Below, piece by piece: positions 16,775-22,813 of a DNA stretch of 28,200 nucleotides. Made by a program: the position numbers and the translations under genes. Under the pieces are notes generated by a model. It did not search any database, was not told the DNA's origin, and saw only the letters and a program-made list of their open reading frames with translations. The number at the start of each line of letters is the position of its first letter. Position 1 is the first letter of the stretch. Source of the stretch: Bacillaceae bacterium UBA7792 (GTDB lineage: Bacteria > Bacillota > Bacilli > Bacillales > Cytobacillaceae); NCBI GenBank assembly GCA_002480735.1, contig DLCS01000258.1:1-28200 (forward strand), written 5' to 3'.

Positions 16775-16814
16775 AAAGCAGCTAAACTGCTAGTTTCAAG
16801 TTTGCTGCTTTTTT
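16775..16814 (+). terminator. Rho-independent terminator after the 95-residue membrane protein
   Basis: AAAGCAGC (16775-16782) pairs with GCTGCTTT (16804-16811), followed by Ts; an inner AAACT/AGTTT pair (16784-16788 with 16792-16796) may extend it. The right half overlaps the end of the convergent nuclease gene. Confidence 0.75.
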
Positions 16815-17863
16815 AAAAGGCCCAGAATTTTTTTACTTAGATGTTCTTCCGATTCATCTTCTAAATATATACAGTACTCAGCGTTTTGCACATAGCTGTA
16901 AATAATTTGTGCCTCGTCTATTTCGTCCTTTTGGATTTCGTGAGAGGAGGTTTTGCCTTCTTGTGTGAGAGGGATCAAGATATCTGCCTTTAACTGTGTA
17001 CATAAGTTCTTTAAACTGGACATTTTCCATTCGTATTTTTTCCGGAAAAGAACTCTGTCACCTTCCATAAGGAATAATTTGAAAAAGCGATCATCGAGTG
17101 GTTCAATGACAAGAAGCTTTTTATTTTCTTTTGCAAATTGGAGTACTTTTTCTTTGTAATGAACTGTATGAAGCGCATCTAAATAGTCTCTGTATTTGGC
17201 AGCCGTCTCAAAATCTAAGCTTTCCGAAGCATCGTTCATTTTTTTCTCCATTTCATCGAATAAACCATCGTCATTCCCGCTTAAAAAGTCAATAATTTGG
17301 TTAAGGATAGAATGATATTTTCTCTTTATCTCTTCCCCGCCCAAACAAATTCCCATGCACAATCCAAGAGAATAATTCAAGCATGCTTTTTGGTGGTTTG
17401 CTTGCGCAGAGCAGTCGATTTGGAAAAATTCCTTAAGGCCTTGAACGGCTGTTTCGATTCTGTTTCGATTCGGAAAAGGTCCGAAATATTGGTGCTCATT
17501 GTTTCCGGTGCTGTTGACAATTTTGATACTCGGATATTTTTCTGTGACGTGAACCGAAATATAGCAGTAGACCTGTGGGTTCTTCATCATTCGATTAAAA
17601 ATTGGTTGTAGCTGTTTAATCAATTGGCACTCAAGCAGCAAGGCTTCAAATTCTGTATCCGTTTCAATAATGTCGAAGTTGCGAATATTTTTAACTAGCT
17701 TCTCCACCTTTTTAGAATGTTTGCTAGAGGTCTGGAAATAAGATTGGACGCGACTCTTCAGATTTTTCGATTTTCCAACATAAATAATCGCATCAAAGGA
17801 ATCCTTCATTAAATAGACCCCAGGGGAGGATGGGAGTTGTCTGGCTTTGTCTTTAAGTGTCAT
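16796..17863 (-). CDS. Short UvrC-like (Cho-type) GIY-YIG nuclease
   Basis: A 355-residue homologue of the N-terminal half of UvrC, the endonuclease that makes the 3' incision in nucleotide excision repair. ATG 17863 follows GGGAGG, so the 19 upstream codons are excluded. The GIY-YIG domain is clear (PGVYLMKD at 14-21, IIYVGKSKNLKSRVQSYF at 26-43, EFEALLLE with Glu78). Next comes the cysteine cluster C-x9-C-x7-C-x3-C (around CLNYSLGLCMGIC), which in UvrC binds iron-sulphur, then a UVR motif (DEMEKKMNDASESLDFETAAKYRD) for UvrB contact. The C-terminal RNase H-like and HhH domains of full UvrC (about 590 residues) are absent, as in E. coli Cho. Likely an accessory repair nuclease; monocistronic. 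Confidence 0.88.
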   Translation of the reverse strand: MTLKDKARQLPSSPGVYLMKDSFDAIIYVGKSKNLKSRVQSYFQTSSKHSKKVEKLVKNIRNFDIIETDTEFEALLLECQLIKQLQPIFNRMMKNPQVYCYISVHVTEKYPSIKIVNSTGNNEHQYFGPFPNRNRIETAVQGLKEFFQIDCSAQANHQKACLNYSLGLCMGICLGGEEIKRKYHSILNQIIDFLSGNDDGLFDEMEKKMNDASESLDFETAAKYRDYLDALHTVHYKEKVLQFAKENKKLLVIEPLDDRFFKLFLMEGDRVLFRKKYEWKMSSLKNLCTQLKADILIPLTQEGKTSSHEIQKDEIDEAQIIYSYVQNAEYCIYLEDESEEHLSKKILGLLKKQQT

Positions 17864-18018
17864 TACGGTTCCTCCCTTGTGGTTTGACTCCATTTTATCA
17901 AGAAATTTAGCGTTGTACACTCCTCACTTACTGCCAAAAAAATAGAAACCTACCTATTTATACCAATCTTTTTGCTATAATAGAATAAAATCATTTAACA
18001 AGAGAGGCGTGTAACAAC

Positions 18019-18249
18019 ATGACAAAAATTGCGATTATTTCGGATATTCACGGAAATAAAACAGCTTTAGAAGCGGTATTTAACGATATTCGTAAAAGAG
18101 AAATTGAAAGAATTTTTTGTTTGGGGGATTTAATTGGTAAGGGCCCACAGAGCTCAGTAAAGATTCTTGTAATAGAAAAGGGAGATGGATCAGTAGTCAT
18201 TAATATAAGACTGATATTTGGAGGAGTCTATGATACTAGAATTGCATAA
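18019..18249 (+). pseudogene. Metallophosphoesterase, truncated after ~47 residues
   Basis: The first part ([20 protein letters not shown] ... [12 protein letters not shown]) is the N-terminus of a calcineurin-like phosphoesterase, with metal motif DxH (SDIHGN) and GDLIGKGP. After about position 18155 the similarity stops: the usual GNxD/GNHD motif and the rest of the ~240-residue domain are missing and the tail is unrelated until a stop at 18249. Ribosome binding (GAGAGG) and an upstream TATAAT remain. It appears to be the stump of a deletion that joined it to the next gene; no catalytic activity is expected. Confidence 0.8.
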
Positions 18250-19056
18250 TCTTGAGTTTTGGAAGTGTAGAAGCTTATTAAGTGAACAAGGCAATTAGAG
18301 GCTAAAGCCGTAGTGGAAGGGATTAATCCTGGAAGAATATTTGTTGATGAGCCTGTTTCACCTAGCACAGGAATGATTTGGCTTGGGAATAATGACGGAT
18401 TCATATTTTTTGGAAATGAGGAAAATGAGAAGTTCAATAGTGAAATAAACCAGTTCATTGATGAAGTTATCATCCCAGAGGCACAAAAAGTAAATTTGAA
18501 ATGGTTTGAAGGACTGGATAACCATGAGAAATGGAACAAGACGATTGAAGGTGTATTTGAAGAAAGAAAGCTGGGGAGTTGGAATCAAAGGGTTTACACA
18601 TTACAGGTAGCGGATTATCAAGGGAACCGTGAGCCGATGCTTGAAAAGGGCTATGAAATTGTGAAAATCACGGGCAATCTACTTATGAATCATAACTCTA
18701 TTAGGAATTTTGAATTTTTGCAGTCCAAAATATTGGAATTCTGGTCTTCACCTGAGGAATTTTTAGACGTGGGAATTGGATATTGTGTTCTCTACAAAAA
18801 TGAAATTGTTTGCATCTGTTTTTCAGGCTTTGTTGTGGAGAATGTGCATTGTATTGATATCGAAACTGTCGAAGCTCATCGGGGCAAGAATTTAGCTCGA
18901 AAAATCACGCACAGTTTTGTAAAAGAATGTTTAGCGAATAATATGGTCCCCTATTGGGATTGTATGGAAATGAACAAAGCTTCCATTGCTGTAGCTGAGA
19001 ATGTAGGATTCAGAAATGTATTCAATTATGTGGGGTATGAATTTTTGCTTGGTTAA
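18230..19056 (+). pseudogene. GNAT acetyltransferase (GNAT_acetyltran/ZmaR-like), frameshifted
   Basis: ATG 18230 behind GGAGGAG begins [21 protein letters not shown], then meets TAG at 18296. One base shifted, from about 18292, the frame continues QLEAKAVVEGINPGRIFVD and runs to a stop at 19056. A single-base deletion near 18288-18294 restores one continuous ~275-residue protein. The C-terminal half has the acetyl-CoA region (IETVEAHRGKNLARKITHSF, then ENVGFRN). Relatives acetylate small molecules, including zwittermicin A. Translation could restart at GTG 18313 but would lack the N-terminus. A sequencing error cannot be excluded, though the genes on both sides are also broken. Confidence 0.8.
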
Positions 19057-19088
19057 TTAAAGGATTTGAACAATAACCTCTAGGGGAG

Positions 19089-19287
19089 ATGAGTTTGAGT
19101 AGGATTCAATTTGTACGTAATGAAGAAAAAAAGTATCATGATTTCTGCTATGAGAACTATCAGTTCTTTGAAAAAATGGGACGTTATTCAAAACATCGTG
19201 AAGCCCTTAGAATTTGAAATTATCAGGGATCAGAAAGCTGTTCTTATGAGGACAAATGCGATCACCTATGTTGTCAAAAAAAGATAG
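19089..19287 (+). pseudogene. Remnant of a probable SAM-dependent methyltransferase with internal deletion
   Basis: A start (ATG 19089 or TTG 19095) behind AGGGGAG gives SRIQFVRNEEKKYHDFCYEN and so on, which looks like the N-terminus of a Bacillus class I methyltransferase. The frame changes near 19175, and the +1 frame reads KWDVIQNIVKPLEFEIIRDQ and then KAVLMRTNAITYVVKKR, ending at TAG 19285, which looks like a protein C-terminus. The SAM-binding core is missing. The interpretation is a gene collapsed by an internal deletion of several hundred bases; the methyltransferase identity is tentative. Confidence 0.55.
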
Positions 19288-19315
19288 AGTCGTTTACAAA
19301 AGGGGAGAATTGCTA

Positions 19316-19771
19316 GTGAATGAGGAAATAAAAATTAGAAATGCGAACAAAGAAGACATTCCACAGCTGTTAAATTTGATGCATTTGTATATTGTCGATT
19401 TTTATAAACGGCCGGAGCCCGATAAAGAATCACTCCAAGCATTGATTGCCGACTTAATAGATAATCAAACACTAGGGCTTCAGTTTGTTGCTGTGAAAGC
19501 TGGTGAACTATTAGGATTTGCTACCCTCTATTTTTCGATGAGCACTTTACAGGTAAAAAAGACAGCCATTTTGAATGATCTTTTTGTATTGGATTCGGCT
19601 AGAGGACAACAATTAGGGGAGCAATTATTTCAAGCCTGTCTATTTTATATCAGAGAAAATGACTTTGCCTATATGACCTGGGAAACGGCAAAGGATAATG
19701 TCATTGCTCAATCTCTATACAAGAAGATGGGTGGGCAATTGTCTGAATGGTTGACTTATGAAATGAAGTAA
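19316..19771 (+). CDS. GNAT family N-acetyltransferase
   Basis: Cytoplasmic acetyl-CoA-dependent acetyltransferase, 151 residues from GTG 19316, chosen because AGGGGAG (19301-19307) is 8 bases upstream; the frame opens at 19256 inside the preceding remnant. It starts EIKIRNANKEDIPQLLNLMH, the GNAT first strand/helix. Central strand is LNDLFVLDSARGQQLGEQLF with the acetyl-CoA pyrophosphate loop R-G-Q-Q-L-G, and the C-terminal part has AQSLYKKMGGQ, the usual Y/F-GF-like motif B. Substrate unknown. It appears intact, unlike the GNAT gene just upstream, and to be its own transcript. Confidence 0.9.
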   Translation: MNEEIKIRNANKEDIPQLLNLMHLYIVDFYKRPEPDKESLQALIADLIDNQTLGLQFVAVKAGELLGFATLYFSMSTLQVKKTAILNDLFVLDSARGQQLGEQLFQACLFYIRENDFAYMTWETAKDNVIAQSLYKKMGGQLSEWLTYEMK

Positions 19772-19871
19772 AGAGGATTACCGTGAAGTGGGTTTGGGGA
19801 AATTTTTGCGTGAAAAATGAAGGATTTATAGGGCTTTAACGAAGTATATTCTTGTTATAGAGGTGGTTCCT

Positions 19872-20336
19872 ATGTTACATTTTTTTGAATATAACTGGCA
19901 GGTACGTGATGAATGGCTAGACTGGTGTCAACAGCTACCTGTAGAAGAACTAGTGAAGGAGCGGACAGGTGGAGTAGGGAGTATTTTGTATACTCTTTTC
20001 CATATTATAGATGTCGAATATAGTTGGATTCGAGGGATTCAAGACAAGGAAGATATTATGGTCGACTTTGAGAATTATGCTACACTTGAGAAAGTGACGG
20101 CTCTTTCGAATCAATTCCGAACAGAAATTAAAGAATTTCTGTATAAAGACCTGGCTAGTTTTGAGGATAAAATCGTAACGGTCCCTTGGGATGAACAACC
20201 GTACATGAAGTCTGAAATCCTCCGCCATATCATTGCCCACGAAATTCATCATATTGGTCAATTGTCCGTTTGGGCAAGGGAACTCGATATCCAACCTGTT
20301 TCGGCTAATTTTGTTGGGAGAAAAATATTGGTTTGA
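19872..20336 (+). CDS. DinB family protein
   Basis: Four-helix-bundle protein of the DinB/YfiT metalloenzyme superfamily, 154 residues. Start ATG 19872 follows AGAGGTGG by about 6 bases (GTG 19863 lies inside the site). The three histidines that bind metal in this superfamily are visible: His44 (LFHIIDVEYSW), His123 and His127 (AHEIHHIGQL). WARE follows the last helix as is usual. Members include thiol-dependent transferases that use bacillithiol, but many are uncharacterised. It is a single gene; its last bases run into a possible VOC remnant. Confidence 0.9.
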   Translation: MLHFFEYNWQVRDEWLDWCQQLPVEELVKERTGGVGSILYTLFHIIDVEYSWIRGIQDKEDIMVDFENYATLEKVTALSNQFRTEIKEFLYKDLASFEDKIVTVPWDEQPYMKSEILRHIIAHEIHHIGQLSVWARELDIQPVSANFVGRKILV

Positions 20337-20345
20337 GCAAGGATT

Positions 20346-20420
20346 GTGTCAGGCTTTCCTGAAGAGGGAGGAAGTGTTATCGAAGATTTTGAGGGGAATT
20401 TGATTGAGCTAACATTATAA
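20346..20420 (+). pseudogene. Possible C-terminal remnant of a VOC/glyoxalase-family gene
   Basis: A 24-codon stretch ending at TAA 20418 reads SGFPEEGGSVIEDFEGNLIE followed by LTL. The ending D(P/F)EGNLIEL is typical of the last strand of vicinal-oxygen-chelate (glyoxalase/bleomycin-resistance) proteins, including the metal-binding Glu. There is no start or upstream domain, so if real it is only a stump. Such a short match could be chance. Confidence 0.35.
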
Positions 20421-20450
20421 AAAAATAAGACTTGATTGAGGAAAATGCTT

Positions 20451-21086
20451 ATGAAGATGGATGCACCAAGGATTTCTAGAGAATTGCCACGAAAAGGCTT
20501 CAAGCAGATATTTTATGAAGAGGATTTTTCCCTTGAAACCTGTGAAGTAGTGGATTCGGTTTTTGATAATGAAGTGATCGATAAGCTTCGATTATATGAT
20601 GTAGTGTTAAAAGATTGTAGCTTTGTCCATACTGATTTCGGTCAAGTTGATCTGACAGATGTGATTTTTGATGGCTGTAATTTATCCAATACGGTGCTAA
20701 GAAAATCCTCTATCCACCGAGTTGTTTTTCGAAATTGTAAATTGGTCGGTGTCGACTTTTCGGAGTCTTATTTTGGAAATGTGGGTATCGAGGATTCTGT
20801 GTTAAATTTAGCGGCATTTGGTGAGTCAAAGCTAGAAAAAGTTATCTTTAAGAATACTGCATTAAAAGGTACCGATTTTTTTAACTGTAAATTGAAAAAT
20901 GTCGAATTTCAAGAATGTTTATTGGATGGAGCGAACTTTAGTGAAACTTCTTTAAAGGGGATTGACATAAGAACCTCAACATTCGATGAGCTCTTGGTCG
21001 ACTTGAAGGATTTAAGAGGATGCAAGGTATCAAGCTATCAGGCGATTCAGTTTGCCAGTTTGATGGGATTAGTTATTAAGGATTGA
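20451..21086 (+). CDS. Pentapeptide-repeat protein (Qnr-like)
   Basis: A 211-residue right-handed beta-helix protein. ATG 20451 is preferred (GAGG 9 bases upstream); ATG 20445 and 20457 are also in frame. From about residue 40 to 185 it follows the five-residue pattern with a central Leu/Phe: CSFVHTDFGQVDLTDVIF, CNLSNTVL, CKLVGVDFSES, ALKGTDFFNCKLKNVEF, LDGANFSETSLKGID. The N-terminal cap (FYEEDFSLETCEVVDSVFDN) and C-terminal helix ending in AIQFASLMGLVIKD resemble the Qnr-type proteins that mimic DNA and protect DNA gyrase from quinolones. Chromosomal Qnr-like genes are known in Bacillus relatives, but pentapeptide proteins have other roles, so drug protection is only a possibility. Confidence 0.88.
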   Translation: MKMDAPRISRELPRKGFKQIFYEEDFSLETCEVVDSVFDNEVIDKLRLYDVVLKDCSFVHTDFGQVDLTDVIFDGCNLSNTVLRKSSIHRVVFRNCKLVGVDFSESYFGNVGIEDSVLNLAAFGESKLEKVIFKNTALKGTDFFNCKLKNVEFQECLLDGANFSETSLKGIDIRTSTFDELLVDLKDLRGCKVSSYQAIQFASLMGLVIKD

Positions 21087-21143
21087 AATAGATGGCTTTT
21101 TTTAGGGTGTTGGGCAAAAGAATTTTATCATTTTAATGGGAGG

Positions 21144-22256
21144 GTGATTTCTATTCGGACGAAAGCTCAATATCCATTTTTGTATTTTTTTGTAGAGCAG
21201 AACATCGTGTTTGTATTGAAACTAGAGAGCGATCATTATGCCACTTTCACAACGATAAGCGAATGTGGAGAGTGGTTGACCTATGAACTGAATGATGGAG
21301 AGGAATTCGATTCTTTTCACCATGAGGAGCATGCTCCCCTTGAAGGGAGAGGGTATTTCCTCGCCCAAGATCATGTCAACATCGTAGTTGAAGAAATAAA
21401 TAATCAAATTCAGCTCCGCCGTCGGCAATTACGGAAAAGAGGGAAGGACTCCATATCTCCGATACATCTTGTATGTACTGAGTCTGCGGCGGGCTCTTTA
21501 AAGGTGGGGCTTCCGAGACCAAAAGAAGTGATTGGATTCCCTGATTTCTTTTCCATTGGTCCTTTATGGAAGCTACTTGAAAAAATGGGGCAAGACTACC
21601 GTAACGAGTGGCTGTATGAAAATATAAATCTCATGCAGGATGAATATGATTACATAAACAAGCTTACTAATGCTTTGCGAGAAATAGAGGATTTATCTGA
21701 TAAGGCACCTATTTATTTGTGGGTGGGGAATAATGCTGATGAACAAATAGGACTGCGTTTCTTCCTCTATCTTCTACGGAACAAACCAAACGAGATTTTT
21801 GTTATAAATTCAACTAAACAATCTTTATCAGACGAAACAAATCCGGTATTTTCAACCGGACAGCTAAATCCAGAGCAGTCAAAGGAGATTTTTGCAAAAA
21901 GTCAGTCGTTAGGGCCATTAACCGCTGCTGAACGAGTTCAAATGGAGAGAGAATGGGAAGCTTTAGAAGGAACGAAGGAAGTTTTACGAATCTGGGAAAA
22001 TGAGAAAATAGTCGGGGTAAGCGATGATTATTTTGATCCTCTGCTTATGAGCGTAATTGATAGGCTTCACGCGAAACAAGAAACAAAGGATTTTATCAGG
22101 GCGGGAGAAGTAATCGGTGAAATTCTTGAACAATCAAATTTGTTTGTGAATATCTTTTACTTGGAATATCGGCTACGTGCTCTTATTTATGGTGGAGCTC
22201 TTGAACTCAAGGGAATTCCAAAATCCATGAGGCATTATTGGGTAAAAATGCGATAG
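21144..22256 (+). CDS. DUF1835 / DUF3658 domain protein
   Basis: A 370-residue cytoplasmic protein. Residues about 106-230 are DUF1835: IHLVCTESAAGSLKVGLPRP, VIGFPDFFSIGPLWKL, and WVGNNADEQIGLRFFLYLL. Residues about 265-365 are the DUF3658 region (LTAAERVQMEREWEALEGTK ... VSDDYFDPLLMSVIDR ... IGEILEQ). The N-terminal ~100 residues are a separate acidic module without known family. Function is unknown. The start is unclear: GTG 21144 directly abuts GGGAGG, too close for normal spacing; an ATT at 21153 would have good spacing, and TTG 21180 is next. The region to the next feature (22257-22420) shows no gene. Confidence 0.87.
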   Translation: MISIRTKAQYPFLYFFVEQNIVFVLKLESDHYATFTTISECGEWLTYELNDGEEFDSFHHEEHAPLEGRGYFLAQDHVNIVVEEINNQIQLRRRQLRKRGKDSISPIHLVCTESAAGSLKVGLPRPKEVIGFPDFFSIGPLWKLLEKMGQDYRNEWLYENINLMQDEYDYINKLTNALREIEDLSDKAPIYLWVGNNADEQIGLRFFLYLLRNKPNEIFVINSTKQSLSDETNPVFSTGQLNPEQSKEIFAKSQSLGPLTAAERVQMEREWEALEGTKEVLRIWENEKIVGVSDDYFDPLLMSVIDRLHAKQETKDFIRAGEVIGEILEQSNLFVNIFYLEYRLRALIYGGALELKGIPKSMRHYWVKMR

Positions 22257-22420
22257 AGGGTATGACATAGGAAGAATGATTTCCCTCAAGCCAAGAAAGT
22301 GACAGGATCGGTCATCAAACTGAAAAGGAAATGCTCGTTAGAACAAAAATCTCAAAAGAAAAGACAGTCTTGATGATTTAGGACCATTTGCATGAATGTT
22401 TATTTCCTTTTTTGTAGAGT

Positions 22421-22431
22421 TATAATATAAT
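22421..22431 (+). promoter_or_regulatory. Probable promoter (-10) of the antitoxin RNA
   Basis: Two overlapping TATAAT boxes (22421-22426, 22426-22431) with only weak -35 candidates about 17 bases upstream. Position fits a start of the antisense RNA near 22433-22438. Confidence 0.5.
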
Positions 22432-22447
22432 GAAATCAACATAATCT

Positions 22448-22482
22448 AAAAAAAGACAGCAGGTGTTGCTGCACCCGCTGTC
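22448..22482 (-). terminator. Terminator of the toxin mRNA
   Basis: On the minus strand GACAGCGGGTG (22482-22472) pairs with CACCTGCTGTC (22465-22455), loop 6, then seven Us (22454-22448). The pair that is A-C on the plus strand is a G-U wobble on the minus strand, so the stem is complete only in the toxin transcript. Confidence 0.88.
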
Positions 22483-22531
22483 AAATACAATAGTCGCCAC
22501 TCAAAGAAGCGGCCGGCTCCAATTGGCAAAT

Positions 22532-22586
22532 GAAATAGACCAATCCCTATGCACTTGCTAGGCTCAAGGGAGGTCTATTTCTTTTT
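22532..22586 (+). terminator. Terminator of the antitoxin RNA
   Basis: GAAATAGACC (22532-22541) pairs with GGTCTATTTC (22572-22581), extended by TCCCT/AGGGA (22544-22548 with 22567-22571) after a 2-base bulge, then TTTTT. It overlaps the last codons of the toxin gene on the other strand. Confidence 0.85.
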
Positions 22587-22658
22587 GTCATGAGACAACA
22601 ATGCGAGAATAAGCATCCCAAACGTCAGCATTAACATCATCGCTTCGTATGTCGTCAC
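22575..22658 (-). CDS. Putative holin-like type I toxin peptide (27 residues)
   Basis: Small membrane peptide of the putative holin-like toxin (Hol_Tox) group. It starts with GTG 22658, with GGGGGTGA 4 bases upstream, and reads MTTYEAMMLMLTFGM, then LILALLSHDKKK: a short polar N-terminus, one transmembrane helix (about 6-22) and a basic tail. The MTxYExxMLM opening and size match peptides annotated as holin-like toxins in Bacilli. It is flanked by its own extended -10 promoter, a structured leader and a terminator, and faces a convergent antisense RNA. Predicted action is insertion into the cell membrane when the antitoxin RNA is depleted. Toxicity is inferred from the family and layout. Confidence 0.82.
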   Translation of the reverse strand: MTTYEAMMLMLTFGMLILALLSHDKKK

Positions 22659-22662
22659 CGCA

Positions 22663-22686
22663 TCACCCCCTTTCAAGCGGGAGTGA
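22663..22686 (-). promoter_or_regulatory. Hairpin that can sequester the toxin ribosome binding site
   Basis: In the toxin leader UCACUCCC (22686-22679) pairs with GGGGGUGA (22670-22663), 7 Watson-Crick pairs plus one G-U, loop of 8. The right arm is the toxin's SD sequence. SD sequestration in the full-length mRNA is known in several type I toxin systems. Confidence 0.7.
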
Positions 22687-22729
22687 GCCAGACCACCCTT
22701 GAGTGAACCGATCCTATTGTATAAGGAAT

Positions 22730-22738
22730 ATTATACCA
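22730..22738 (-). promoter_or_regulatory. Extended -10 promoter of the toxin mRNA
   Basis: Minus strand TGGTATAAT (22738-22730) fits TGnTATAAT; the -35 is weak. A start near 22723 would give a leader of about 65 nt. Confidence 0.65.
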
Positions 22739-22813
22739 TGGACAAATAATAGAAGGGTACAGGTAACAATCCCTAACCTTCTTCCACGGAAAAAATAAAA
22801 CTGGCCTTTTGCC

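Larger units (their letters stand above)
22433..22587 (+). ncRNA. Predicted antisense antitoxin RNA (RatA-like arrangement)
   Basis: A ~150-nt plus-strand RNA is predicted from the -10 boxes at 22421-22431 to the terminator at 22532-22586. It is fully complementary to the 3' end of the toxin mRNA, covering the last few toxin codons and the whole 3' UTR. The same convergent layout is known for txpA/ratA and bsrG/SR4 in B. subtilis, where the RNA duplex blocks translation or triggers degradation. No long reading frame occupies it. The exact ends are inferred from promoter and terminator positions. Confidence 0.65.

Noticed and set aside
16953..17611. Plus-strand open frames of 68 and 104 codons within the UvrC-like gene
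   Set aside because: Antisense to a gene with clear GIY-YIG and UVR motifs; no ribosome binding sites.
18313..19056. Treating the GNAT gene as intact from GTG 18313
   Set aside because: The sequence just upstream in the other frame is the expected N-terminus with a strong SD, and the Q-L-E-A-K-A-V codons before 18313 are conserved-looking, so a frameshift explains it better.
22257..22420. Hidden small gene before the toxin-antitoxin locus
   Set aside because: No SD-linked open frame of useful length; looked on both strands and saw nothing.
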